From positions 28,168,527 through 28,232,526 of the forward strand of contig OX485808.1 of the NCBI GenBank assembly GCA_950295325.1: a stretch of DNA of 64,000 nucleotides. The letters are read 5' to 3'. Made by a program: the position numbers and the translations under genes. The notes under the pieces are model-generated. The model made no database searches and was not told the DNA's origin. It saw only the letters and a list, made by a program, of their open reading frames with translations. Below, in pieces: positions 21,985 through 34,800 of the stretch. How positions within the stretch are numbered: the first letter of the stretch is position 1; each line of letters begins with the position of its first letter. The DNA is from Polytrichum commune (Eukaryota > Streptophyta > Polytrichopsida > Polytrichales > Polytrichaceae).

Positions 21985-24742
21985 TCATGGATAGAAGAAC
22001 TAGCCACAATAGCAAAAGAAGCAAAAAACAAAGCCCGGAAAATCACGACAGACTACACTACCAAACAAATCAAAAAAACCATATCTAAATATCAACAACT
22101 ATACAACAAAAGTCCTAAGAAAATAAACAGAAAAGTCTTCAAAAACACCGACACCTCCTCACTAAACTGTCTCATAGATAGATCCAACAACATCCTTACA
22201 AATCCCAAAGACATTGCACAAGAAATACATGCCCAAAAATCAATTAGTAACAGACCCACCGTCCCAACATGTTATTACCAACCTGACCTTACCAACCTAA
22301 CACCACACTGCATATACGGAGTCAGACAATATCCGTTGCACGACCTCAACGGATACACTATTGAAAAAAGAGGCGACGCACTTACCCCCCTATATACATA
22401 CCTCGACCAAACAACATATGACATATGCCTCCAAAACTTGGCCAATGGAAAGACCCCCGGACCCGATAAAATCCCTAACGCTATACTAAAAACTATGCCA
22501 CCAAGATTCCACAAGCTTCTTTTACTATTCTTCACACATTGCTACAAACAAAAACAAATTCCTGAATCTTGGAAAACAAGCTTTACAATACTCCTATACA
22601 AAAAAGGAAACCCCCATCACCTTACCAACCATAGAACCATTGCCCTAGTTAACACAATTTATAAGTTATTTACTAGCACACTTACGAGCATCCTCTCCTC
22701 ATATGGAAAAAAATACCAAATTTTACACGACAGCCAAGAAGGCTTCCGAGCCGAAAGATGCACCGCCCGGCAACTACAAACTCTCATTGCAGCATTAGAA
22801 GATGCAATAATTACTAGCCAAGACATCTACATATTATACATTAACTTTAAAAATGCCTTCGGCTCTATCGATCATGCTAGATTCCTTACCATTATGAAAG
22901 ATCTAGGCTATCCGCAAGATGCTGTAACCCTAGTAGGCAATATCTACTCACAATCTACTATCACATTTACTAGAAAACACTTCGGTAAGATACAACCAAT
23001 ACCTATACAAAGATGAACTATACAGGGAGACACACTGAGCCCATATCTTTTTATCATATTCCTAGAACCACTTCTCAGATGGTTACAAAGAGGAAACAAC
23101 GGATACACCTTTAAAATCTCTGATACAATACTAAACTTTGCAGCCTACGCATACGACCTAGCAGCAATATCCAACAACTTGGCATCCATCCAACTCCAAT
23201 TAAATAAATTAGACAAATACTGCGAATAGGCAGGAATGGACCTTGGCATCACAAAATGTGCAGTCACGGGCTGCCCTAACAAGTCCAAACTCAATCCTCA
23301 AGCCTTTAAAATGCATTTACAAAACATTAATATAAACTTTAGAAACCAACTCATTCCTATCCTAAGCCAACATGAGCCATATGTCTACCTTGGAATAAAT
23401 TTGGTCCCATCACTACAATGGAAAACACAAACAAACATAACAACAACCAAACTGATCAATCAATGCAAACTACTAATCGCATGCCCAGCCACCATGAAAT
23501 AAAAAATACAAATGATAGACACAGTCATAAGAGTCGGCATCGCCTATAGCTTCTACGCCGTCCCATACTCACTACCTGCCATTAAGAAACTTGATAAAAT
23601 AATAATCGCCTTACACAAAGCAATATGTGGTCTTCCCAAATGTATGTCAAACACAGTTACATAACTCCACCAATATATGTTTGGTACAGAAGCATTCTCA
23701 TTAAAAAATGCATACATTACATGTATAGGCGAACAACTCATTAATGCCCTCAATGACAAATGGAGACTTGGTAGCATATACACATACTTACCAAACATGG
23801 CGGAGCACTAAACATACCACGCATATCCCAACATGACTGTATAAGATCACCAATCACAAGAACATTATTTTTACTCAAAACAACTAGCGGCGCCCACTTA
23901 AGAAGTACACTCGCAAAATTCCCCCTCCTCCCTACACCACTCGAAACACAATGGATGCGTCAAGCACAAAATATACCTACATTAACCCCCACAACTTCCC
24001 TAAAATATTTACATAAATTAATACTCCACAACATAACTGAACTTAAACACATAATACAACCTAATGGCACACAACTAATGACCAACGATGAATTCAAAAC
24101 ATACTACGACACGCCCACTAAAACAATAAAAACCGCCTTAGACCAAGCCCGAATACTCTTTTGCGAACCATCATGTCACAACCAATGCCCAAATAATTAT
24201 CCAACGCATGCCCCACCAAACACCCTCAAAAGTGCATACAAAATACAAAACCACCTCATAGCCACAAGAACGAGACGACATAATGAACACCCCCCACCGC
24301 CCCCACCACCTGAATACCCAAAACCACCCCTTCACATCCAAAAAAACCATATACAATTCCCAATACACTCCATAATTAATGACCGCCCCCACATCTACAA
24401 AGATAAAAACAAAATCACAAAAAAATATACATCCTTTTTGTGCCAATGGACACTCCCAAACGAAACAATATATAACAAGTGGCTTCCCCAAAAATACTTA
24501 TTCCCATGGGAAAACCAAAATACCATAAACCATAACATTTTACTACTAACACAATATTATACTCATAAACAAAACCAACATTTCACCAACATTTTAAACT
24601 TAAACTTCCATAAAGAACAAACAAGATACACTAGACACATCCCCCCCCCACGAATCCTACCACTATGTCGTATTTATACTAACGAATGTAACCCAGATAA
24701 CGATATCACATGCACACAAGCCACCATCCAAAGTCAACATGG
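21985..24742 (+). pseudogene. Non-LTR (LINE-like) reverse transcriptase, A/C-rich, catalytically damaged
   Basis: A pre-RT region (WIEELATIAKEAKNKARK) leads into the RT at 22336-23220: NGKTPGPDKIPNAIL, ESWKTSFTILLYKKG, HRTIALVNTIYKLFTS, DSQEGFRAERCTARQ, YINFKNAFGSIDH, IQGDTLSPYLFIIF, FAAYAYDL. Motif A normally has Asp where Asn is seen, and motif C normally reads ADD where AYD is seen, so the polymerase site is lost. Stops follow at about 23014, 23227 and 23500. The C-terminal region 23955-24742 stays open for over 260 codons with a Cys-containing stretch. Bases G and T are strikingly scarce on the plus strand. It ends at the inverted-repeat arm. No 5' ORF, poly-A or target duplication was recognised. 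Confidence 0.8.
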
Positions 24743-27637
24743 CAACGACGCTACCGTGTGAGCGGTGGGACGCGAGCGGTGAGCGGTGAGCAGAAAAAAG
24801 TCAACGCTTTCCAATTATAGTAATAAAATTTCCAAATTTAGAATCCATAAATAGAAAAAATCGTGGGACCTCTTTTTTTAGTAAAAATGATGGACCTATT
24901 TCCGTGGAAATTTTGAGGGATTTAAGGACAAAGACTTGGTTTTAGGGTACCTTTCAGAGAGACTAGTTCACATGATTTACTTAAACCAGGGAACTTTTGA
25001 CTGTCCATATTATGGTGAGAGCCGCTTAATCATAGGCTATGGTCACAACGTAAGAGAAAATTCTAAGTCATAAAATTAAAGCATTAAAGCATTCAAGCAA
25101 AGTAGCAAAACTCGTACCATTCAATAACATCTAAAACTACTGTTGGAAGGAGAGACCCATAAATATTTAGAAACCTTTATAGATATTTAAAAACGATTAC
25201 AATTCACATCATGTAGATAATGATAGGTCTGAAATATCAGCGACATTTTCGGAATACGTGCACTCATACTATAGTATACTCAACGCAATAATACTTAGCG
25301 ACAAATTATAAATAAGGGGGGCAGCCTAGCTCCTATAGGTATCCACGCTAAGGTCCCACATGCTTCATGATGCCACTTTCGAGGAGGTGCTTCACTTCAT
25401 TGAAACTAAGACTCGGAGCATGGATGAAAGTGTCTTCGTATTGATCCAAGTTGCAGGTCACACGGAAGATGAAGTACAAGTGCTTGCAGTTCACCCAAGT
25501 GCGCCGCTTCCCAAGTGCTCTTGCTGACATCTCCACGAAATCCGGGCAGGTGCACGACGGGAAGGTGCTGATAGTGATACGGTACTCTTCAACCTTAGCC
25601 TTCTTTCGGGACTGGAAGAGAATGATGCAGCCGATCCCTGGGTGAGGTATCATTGTGACGGAGGTGATTTGTCCGTCGACGTTGAGGGCTGACTCCCACT
25701 TGTTGCGTTGTTGGACGCATGGTCCGTTGTTACTGCATCGGATCTTCTTTCCAAACCTCAGCGTAGGGTATTGATCGGCTTGGGCCGGGGTAGGGAGTTC
25801 GGCCATGGATGAGGCAACATTGGAGGAGTCGCCGAAGAGTCTTCTGGGTGACACATCTTGACGCTGTTGAAGTTGGAATCCCCCTTCTTCAAGGGCCAGA
25901 ACCTCCTGGAGAGTGAGGTTTGTCCCAGTGAGGACAGGCCAGACGTCCGGGACATCCGGACGGTGCTGCACCCACTTCCTCCTGGTGCCTTTGACACATC
26001 TTTCAATGTCGTCGTTGCAGAAGAAGAATTGTGTCAAGAATTCCTTGTTCTTATTGTAGTCGCGCATGTAGCCGGTGTACGTAGGAGCTGGAGTACTTTT
26101 ACCATGCCGAACGATCTTCTGGGTGCACTTGGTCTTTGTGCGAGCTTGCATGGCGAAGCAGGCCTTGGCGGAAGTCTTGGGCAGTCTAGAAATGTGCCAC
26201 TTGGAGACATCGCAGTGGGTCTCCTGAATGTTATTGACGTGGGTGACCCGTTGTGGAATCGATTTCTCGGGTGATTGTGCTAGGGGCAGGTCTGATGGTG
26301 TGGAGGAATCAGTACGTGCCTTGGTTGACCTAGTGCTCACTCGTGGATGAGAGAAACTAACCTTGTCGGGTCTATGTGAATCATGATCAGAACCAGGGGG
26401 CATATCAAGTTTGCGCTTGGTGGTGCCAAAGACCTCCTCTCCTTCGAGTTGGGGTTTGCGGGTGCACCAATGCTCTGCTCCAGGCATGTGCTCGAGTGCT
26501 GCAACAATTCTCTTGGCGTCACCGGATCGTTGTGCAGCACAAAGGCGGAGTTCTTCCTTTCCTGGGCCAGTACCAGAGCGATCACCCTTCAAGTAGGCGT
26601 AGTAGTTCGTACATTGCATGAACGCCCTCACAAAATCATCGACGGTCGCAACATACAGATCAGAGCCACGGTTTCCAAACTGCTGAAGCCATTTGTTATG
26701 GACTGTCTCGGAGAGGTTGCAAGATGGCATCTCTGCCAACTCAGAATCTGTGAAAATCTGAGAGAAATCAAGAAAATGTAGTGAGAACGCTTTGTACAAA
26801 AACAGGCTAAAATCCTAAACTGACACCCACAAACAAAAAAACCCACAAAAACAAAACAAAATCCAAAAAAAAATTCAGACCAAAAAGCGAAACACACACT
26901 GTGGGTGGGTACTCACTAGTTGCATGAAACCACCCCATTGACGGTAACGAAAGTGCCAGAATGCAAGCCATGTATCAAGGTCCTTGATTCCTTCCTCGGA
27001 TGCAGCTCCAGAGGATAGCCACCAAGCCCAGATGGCAAGATAACGGGACTCGGACTGCTCGGGAGTCTTGGCATCCTTGTACTGCTTGCATAACAACTTG
27101 TGTTGCTGTTGGAGGTCGGGCTTGATGTGGGTGGCAGTGTGGCGCTCCATAGACACTGTCCAATGCAATAGACATGTCCTCTCGCGAGACTCCATAGGAA
27201 CCTTGGGATCACCGTTGCCATAGATAATCCTAACTGCATTCCAATTGGCTTGTGCACTGTCCGCCATGAACCCTTTGAAGTTAACTTTAGCAATGCCATG
27301 TTTGAGCATAACTTCATTGAGCCCATGCCATAGAAGGCTCTGCGCAGCGACATCCTCAGACTGCATATCACAAACTGCAATAGTCATAACCCGGCAGTAG
27401 GCCGAGTCATAGACATGGCAAGCCATGGTCGTCCACCCCTTGACATGCTTGACATGGTCAAACATGACCCAAACATCCTGCAAATCACCGTGTGGTTGCA
27501 TTCTCCTGACAAGGTCCACTCCAGACCCAGGGCCCACCTCGGACATCTTGAAGACGTAGACTTTCTCCAACAACTTTCCTTGGCCTGGGAATTTATTTTC
27601 TTGCACATAGGGCCAACTGCTATGACCTCTAAGTCCG
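24743..27637 (-). repeat. Left arm of a 2.87-kb inverted repeat
   Basis: This is the reverse complement of 37577-40450. It begins CAACGACGCTACCGTGTGAG and ends at AAGTCCG where satellite DNA starts. The derived proteins of both arms are identical over 483 codons, and the intron and the 3' non-coding part also match. The one clear difference I see is about 21 extra bases near 24770-24790, a duplication of the GAGCGGTG motif. Arms this similar imply recent duplication, ongoing gene conversion, or an assembly effect. Confidence 0.95.
25348..27637 (-). pseudogene. Truncated second copy of the MULE-like transposase
   Basis: It carries the last part of exon 1 (up to the LRGHSSWPYVQENKFPGQG region at about 27635), the same intron with GTGAGT and CTCTCAG borders, and the whole of exon 2 with the SWIM finger, in inverted orientation to the full gene at 36198-39866. 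The N-terminal 480 or so residues are missing and replaced upstream by satellite sequence, so no native start is left. There are no stops within the retained part. A satellite-derived frame happens to be open into it (from 27723), which could allow a fusion transcript, but nothing shows that it is made. Confidence 0.9.
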
Positions 27638-28870
27638 AACCTTGAAGCCGAGGCTTCAAAATGTGACCCTCTTGACCTCAAAAAGAAGGTTTCGGTCCCG
27701 AAACCCATATATTGGACAGCCACATAATGTGAGAACCTGATATCTAAGCCTATAGGCCACTTTCAAAGACTTAGATTCTAACATGAAATGAAGCTAACTA
27801 AACCAACATAAAGTGAGCATGTGAAAAATCAAACTAGAGCCGAGGCTTCAAAGTGTTAGATTCTAACCTGAAATGAGGCCATCCAAACCAACATAAAGTG
27901 AGCACCCGAATTCTCATACTAGAGCCCAGGCTTCAAAATGTTAGATTCTAACTTGAAATGTGGCAACTAGACTTATATAAAGTGAGCACCTGAAATCTCA
28001 AACTAGAGCGGAGGCTTCAAAGTGTCAGTTTCTAAGTTCAAATGAGGCCACTTAGAGTTAGAGTCTAACCTGAAATGAGGCCAACTAAAACAACATAAAG
28101 TGTTTACCTTAAATCTGAACCTAGAGCCGAGGCCTCTTATTGTTAGATTCTAACCTGAAATGAGGCCAACTAGATAAATATAAAGTGAGCACCTGTAATC
28201 TGAAACTTGAAGCCGAGGCTTCAAAATGTGACCTTCTAGACCTCCAAAGGAAGGTTTCGGTCCCGAAACCCATATATTGGACAGCCACATAAAATGAGAC
28301 CCAGAAATCTAAGCCTATAGGCCACTTTCAAAGATTTACATTCTAACCTAAAATGAAGCTAACTAAACCAACATAAAGTGAGCATGTGAAAAATCAAACT
28401 AGAGCCGAGGCTTTAAAGTGTTAGATTCTAACCTGAAATGAGGCCATCCAAACCAACATAAAGTGAGCACCCGAATTCTCATACTAGAGCCTAGGCTTCA
28501 AAATGTTAGATTCTAACTTGAAATATGGCAACTAGACTTATATAAAGTGAGCACCTGAAATCTCAAACAAGAGCCGAGGCTTCAAAGTGTTAGATTCTAA
28601 CCTGAAAAGAGGCCAAGCACACATATATAAAGTGAGCACCCGAAATATCAAACTAGAGCCGAGGCTTCAAAGTGTTAGATTATAACTTGAAATGAGGCCA
28701 ACTAGATATATATAAAGTGAGCACCTGTAAATTGAACCTTGAAGCCGGGGCTTCAGGGTGTGACCCTCTAGACCTCAAAAGGAAGGTTTCGGTCCCGAAA
28801 CCCATATATTGGACACCCACATAAAGTGAGAACTTGATATCTTAACCTATAGCCCACCATCAAAGTTCAC
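27638..28870. repeat. Satellite block 1
   Basis: Imperfect tandem units mix two modules. One runs through AAAGTGAGCACC, GAGCCGAGGCTTCAAA, TTAGATTCTAACCTGAAATG and AGGCCAACTAGA. The other carries GGTTTCGGTCCCGAAACC and ATATATTGGACAGCCACATA. Units are less regular than in block 2. The block starts exactly at the inner end of the left inverted-repeat arm. Confidence 0.92.
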
Positions 28871-28935
28871 ATATTTTACAAAATCATTAGGACTATTCCG
28901 TGATGCACCTGAAATATGAATTTTGTAAACACATG

Positions 28936-31900
28936 TTATGGTAACGAATACCAAGTCTTCTGAGACTTCTTGTACTTTTTGAGATCGGTTGGACTCAAAA
29001 TGTCATTGAATTGTTCAATTGACATAAGACCATACTTCTGAACCCTGAAGAGGGTATGGACAATGTTGGTCTTCACATGAGAGTCCTCTGTATGTCTAAA
29101 TACAAAAATCAAATGGAAGATATTAGATTATCGTAGTAAGAAAGAAAGTGAAATCATATTGAATTTTCAATGAAAGATTATATATCAAAAGAGAATGAAC
29201 ATACTTGTTTATGTTGTGCATGACTTGCATAACAAGTCCATTTTTCCCCTTTGTGTTAAGGAGAATTGAATCCACCAAATAATGTCAATTCTCATCAGTT
29301 CGGTGAAGTCTGTCAATGTGATTTAACCAAGCTTGACGCCTATGGTTGCCGTCGTACACAAAAAACATCAAATTTGTGAATGAAGCCAACGCTGGATCCG
29401 AAAGGAGAAATGAGTTGAAAATGGCGTTTTTGGCGTCCCAAATAGGACCCCAAGAAGCTTTATCAGCTTCCGTCACTTCATGGGTCTTTCCGTCTTCATT
29501 GGTGGTTGTAACATAAAAGACCGAAGCGCCTTCCCTGTATCCGTGCACAAATTCTTGCTCGAGCTTAGCAAGATCGGATGCCAGAGTTGGCCGTACCATT
29601 GGCATTGCCATCAATCTGCATAACGGAATATTAAATCGCGAGGAACTGTTTGGTTGAAATCTCAAGCTTGTGATCGTGGCCACAGAGTTAACTTTCTGCC
29701 TGGTCCGAATATCATCTTCATTACCTAGAAAGTGAGCATCATCTCCAAGAGACTCTTCTTCTACCTCATGCTCGTCCTCTAGTATATCCATATCAGGAAG
29801 CTTTCCCTCCGATACTTGTGTCGAAGGTGGCGAAGATATAGCATGCACCTACCAAAGAGTCAACACATTGTAGGTAAAAGTAAGTATCATTTGACCTAAA
29901 TTGATAATGTTGCTTTGTAATTAACCTCTAAACATTAGAGCCATATAATGTGAGAACCTGAAATCTTAGCCTATAGCCCATCTTCAAGTACTAGATTCTA
30001 ACTTGAAATGAGGCCAACTACACACATATAAAGTGAGCACGTGAAATCTCAAAGTAGAGCCGAGGCTTGAAAGTGTTAGTTTCTAAGTTGAAATGAGGAC
30101 ACCTAGGGACCTCCAAATGAAGGTTTCGGTCCCGAACCCCATATATTGGACAGCCACATAATATGAGAACCTGAAATCTAAGCCTAGAGCCCACCTTCAA
30201 ATTCTACATTCTAACTTGAAATGAGGCCAACTACACACATATAAAGTGAGCATTTGAAATCTCAAAGTAGAGCCGAGGCTTGAAAGTGTTAGTTTCTAAG
30301 TTGAAATGAGGACACCTAGGGACCTCCAAATGAAGGTTTCGGTCCCGAACCCCATATATTGGACAGCCACATAATATGAGAACCTGAAATCTAAGCCTAG
30401 AGCCCACCTTCAAATTCTACATTCTAACTTGAAATGAGGCCAACTACACACATATAAAGTGAGCATTTGAAATCTCAAAGTAGAGCCGAAGCTTGAAAGT
30501 GTTAGTTTCTAAGTTGAAATGAGGACACCTAGGGACCTCCAAATGAAGGTTTCGGTCCCGAACCCCATATATTGGACAGCCACATAATGTGAGAACCTGA
30601 AATCTAAGCCTAGAGCCCAGCTTCAAATACTACATTCTAACTTGAAATGAGGCCAACTACACATATATAAAATGAGCACTTGAAATCTCAAAGTAGAGCC
30701 GAGGCTTGAAAGTGTTAGTTTCTAAGTTGAAATGAGGCCATTTAGGGACCTCCAAAAAAGGTTTCGGTCCCGAACCCCATATATTGGACAGCCACATAAT
30801 GTGAGAACCTGAAATCTAAGCCTAGAGCCCACCTTCAAATTCTACATTCTAACTTGAAATGAGGCCAACTACACACATATAAAATGAGCACTTGAAATCT
30901 CAAAGTAGAGCCGAGGCTTGAAAGTGTTAGTTTCTAAGTTGAAATGAGGCCACCTAAGGACCTCCAAAAAAGGGTTTCGGTCCCGAACCCCATATATTGG
31001 ACAGCCACATAATCTGAGAACCTGAAATCTAAGCCTAGAGCCCAGCTTCAAATACTACATTCTAACTTGAAATGAGGCCAACTACACATATATAAAGTGA
31101 GCACGTGAAATCTCAAAGTAGAGCCGAGGCTTGAAAGTATTAGTTTCTAAGTTGAAATGAGGCCATTTAGGGACCTCCAAAAAAGGTTTCGGTCCCGAAC
31201 CCTATATTTTGGACAGCCACATAATGTGAGAACCTGAAATCTAAGCCTAGAGCCCACCTTCAAATTCTACATTCTAACTTGAAATGACGCCAACTACACA
31301 CATATAAAGTGAACACTTGAAATCTCAAAGTAGAGCCGAGGCTTGAAAGTGTTAGTTTCTAAATTCAAATGAGGCCACCTAGGGACCTCCAAAAAAAGGT
31401 TTCGGTCCCGAACCCCATATATTGGACAGCCTAGGGACCGCCAAATGAAGGTTTCGGTCCCAAACCCCATATATTGGATAGCCTAGGGACCTCCAAATGA
31501 AGGTTTCGGTCCCGAACCCCATATATTGGACAGCCTAGGGACCTCCCGATGAAGGTTTCGGTCCCGAACCCCATATATTGGACAGCCACATAATGTGAGA
31601 ACCTGAAATCTAAGCCTAGAGCCCACCTTCAAATTCTACATTCTAACTTGAAATGAGGCCAACTACACATATATAATGTGAGCACTTGAAATCTCAAAGT
31701 AAAGCCGAGGCTTGAAAGTGTTAGTTTCTAAGTTGAAATGAGGCCATTTAGGGACCTCCAAAAAAGGTTTCGGTACCGAACCCCATATATTGGACAGCCA
31801 CATAATGTGAGAACCTGAAATCTAAGCATATAGCCCTCCTTCAAAGTGTTAGATTCCAACCTGAAATGAGGCCAACTAGACATATATAAAGTGAGCACCC

Positions 31901-34800
31901 GAAATCTCAAAGTAGAGCCGTGGCTTCAAAGTCTTAGATTCTAACCTAAAATGAGGCCAACTAGACTTATATAAAGTGAGCACCTGTAATTTGAACCTTG
32001 AAGCCGAGATCTCAGGGTGTGACCCTCTAGACCTCAAAAGGAAGGTCTCGGTCCCGAAACCCATATATTGGACATCCACATAAAGTGATAACCTGATATC
32101 AAAACCTATATGCCACTTTCAAAAACTTAGATTCTAACCCAAAATGAGGCTAACTAAGACAACATAGAGTGATCACCTAAAATCTGAACCTAGAGACGAG
32201 GCCTCTAATTGTAAGATTCCAACCTGAAATGAGGCCAACTAGACATATATAAAGTGAGCACCCGAATTCTCAAAATGGAGCCGAGGCTTCAAAGTGTTAG
32301 ATTCTATCTTGAAATGAGGCCATTTAGGGACCTCCAAATAATGGTTTCGGTCCCGAAACCCATATATTGGACATCCACATAAAGTGATAACCTGATATCT
32401 AAGCCTATATGCCACTTTCAAAGACTTAGATTCTAACCCGAAATGAGGCCAACTAAAACAACATAGAGTGATCACCAAAAATCTGAACCTAGAGCCGAGG
32501 CCTCTAATTGTAAGATGCCAACCTGAAATGAGGCCAACTAGACATATATAAAGTGAGCACCCGAAATCTCAAAGTAGAGCCGAGGCTTCAAAGTGTTAGA
32601 TTCTAACATGAAATGAGGCCAACTAGACTTATATAAAGTGAGCACCTGTAATTTGAACCTTGAAGCCGAGATCTCAGGGTGTGACCCTCTAGACCTCAAA
32701 AGGAAGGTTTCGGTCCCGAAACCCATATATTGGACATCCACATAAAGTGATAACCTGATATCTAAGCCTATATGCCACTTTCAAAAACTTAGATTCTAAC
32801 CCGAAATGAGGCCAACTAAGACAACATAGAGTGATCACCTAAAATCTGAACCTAGAGACGAGGCCTCTAATTGTAAGATTCCAACCTGAAATGAGGCCAA
32901 CTAGACATATATAAAGTGAGCACCCGAAATCTCAAAGTAGAGCCGAGGCTTCAAAGTGTTAGATTCTAACATGAAATGAGGCCAACTAGACTTATATAAA
33001 GTGAGCACCCGAAATCTCAAAGTAGAGCCGAGGCTTCAAAGTGTTAGATTCTAACTTGAAATGAGGCCAACTAGACTTATATAAAGTGAGCACCCGAAAT
33101 CTCAACCTAGAACCGAGGCTTCAAATCGTTAGCATCTAACCTGAAATGAGGCCACTTAGGCACCTCCAAATGAAGGGTTCGGTCCCGAACCCCATATATT
33201 GGACAGCCACATAATGTGAGAACCTGAAATCTGAGCCTATAGCCCTCCTTCAAGGTGTTAGATTCTAACCTGAAATGAAGCCACTTAGGCACCTCCAAAT
33301 GAAGGGTTCGGTCCCGAACCCCATATATTGGACAACCACATAATGTGAGAACCTGAAATATGAGCCTATAGCCCTCCTTCAAGGTGTTAGATTCTAACCT
33401 GAATTGAGGCCAACTACACATATATAAAGTGAGCACCCGAAATCTCAAAGTAGAGCCGTGGCTTCAAAGTTTTAGATTCTAACCTGAAATGAGGCCAACT
33501 AGACTTATATAAAGTGAGCACCCGAAATCTCAACCTAGAACCGAAGCTTCAAATCTTTAGCTTCTAAACTGAAATGAGGCCACTTAGGGACCTCCAAATG
33601 AAAGGTTCGGTCCCGAACCCCATATATTGGACAACCACATTATGTGAGAACCTGAAATCTTAGCCTATAGCCCACCTTCAAATTCTAGATTCTAACCTGA
33701 AATGAGGCCAACTACACATATATAATATGAGCACCCGAAATCTCAAAGTAGAGCCGTGGCTTCAAAGTTTTAGATTCTAACCTGAAATGAGGCCAACTAG
33801 ACTTATATAAAGTGAGCACCCGAAATCTCAACCTAGAACCGAGGCTTCAAATCGTTAGCTTCTAAACTGAAATGAGGCCACTTAGGGACCTCCAAATGAA
33901 AGGTTCGGTCCCCAACCCCATATATTGGACAGCCACATAATGTGAGAACCTGAAATCTTAGCCTATAGCCCACCTTCAAATTCTAGATTCTAACCTGAAA
34001 TGAGGCCAACTACACATATATAATATGAGCACCCGAAATCTCAAAGTAGAGCCGAGGCTTCAAAGTGTTAGTTTCTAAGTTGAAATGAGGCCACTTAGGG
34101 ACCTCCAAATGAAGGGTTCGGTCCCGAACCCCATATATTCAACAGCCACATAATGGGAGAACCTGAAATCTAAGCCTATAGCCCACCTTCAAAGATTTAG
34201 ATTTAGGAAAACAATAAGGGTTCGGGGAATGAAACCCTACCTTCATCATTTACATTCCAAACAACAAGACAAATTGAAATAATTTTCATTGGTTTAACTG
34301 GTTGACCTCTTCTGTAGAGTACTCGCCATCGGTCTCCATGTTGGCTTCTTCTCAACCCAATCTTTCCTCTTCGCAATCAACGTCCTCACTGTTCCGAATG
34401 ATCTGTTGCCTAGTGTTTTCCGAAGTAGATTCACTCGATGTTGCGCTTCCTGGTTGCTGTTGCCTCTGCCCAGAACCAAGTTTAGGTTTGGTTCCAAACT
34501 TGCAATGATGCGACAAAGTATCTTCAACAATTGATGTTGATTGTATAGGGGAGCTGCCTCTGAAGACATAATGATTCCCTTTCAAGCCAACTATGCCGGG
34601 GACTCATAAACTTTGAATAAATTCAACATGAATGTAATGTAACCAGAGCATACCTGAATTTCTTCGTTTTCCACAGAGTTGTCTTCCTCTCCTAAAGAGA
34701 ATAACCTAATGGGAGCAACCTCCGCCTTTTCAAATGACTCAACATATCGCTTTGAACGACTGTGAGTAGCTTTTGTTGAATTATCTCATTTTCTTCCCAT
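28936..34800 (-). pseudogene. Decayed four-exon gene with ParB-like DGNHRR motif, split by satellite
   Basis: Predicted exons on the minus strand: 34800-34654 (ATG at 34800; donor CAG|GTATGC; a TGA at codon 5), 34602 to about 34289 (polar, Gln/Ser-rich; one stop near 34350), 29848-29205 (acceptor TTGGTAG; donor AACAA|GTATGT), and 29095-28936 (acceptor ATTTAG, stop TAA). Exons 3 and 4 join in phase across a split Lys codon. Exon 3 carries FFVYDGNHRRQAWLNHI; the DGNHR signature is known from ParB/sulfiredoxin-fold nucleotide-binding domains. One TGA lies just after it at about 29286, where Trp would fit. The intron between exons 2 and 3 holds satellite block 2. Function is unknown; linking exons 1-2 to 3-4 is inference, as is transposon origin. 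Confidence 0.55.
29937..34200. repeat. Satellite block 2 with 213-bp higher-order period
   Basis: Between about 29990 and 31300 the unit is about 213 bp; the same start recurs near 30018, 30231, 30444, 30657 and 30869. From 31378 to 31590 only a 50-60-bp piece (CCTAGGGACCTCCAAA to CCATATATTGGACAG) is reiterated four times. After 31800 longer, more varied combinations of the two modules occur. Each unit carries the hyphenated palindrome GGTTTCGG-TC-CCGAAACC or a worn form. Repeated 60-codon minus-strand frames are a by-product of the unit length (213 = 71 codons), not genes. Confidence 0.95.

Noticed and set aside
26383-26781. Plus-strand 132-codon frame (and its mirror at 38433-38831)
   Set aside because: Antisense shadow of transposase exon 2.
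27638-27723. N-terminal extension of the left-arm transposase copy
   Set aside because: These codons come from satellite DNA that happens to be in frame. They are not part of the transposase.
30018-33448. Repeated 60-113-codon minus-strand frames (CGCPIYGVRDRNLHLEVP type)
   Set aside because: They recur with the satellite period, which is a multiple of three in the regular part. They are open by repetition, not selection, and look like no protein.
27638-34200. CRISPR-like array
   Set aside because: Units are long, variable and contiguous, with no constant short repeat and unique spacer pattern, and the genome is eukaryotic.
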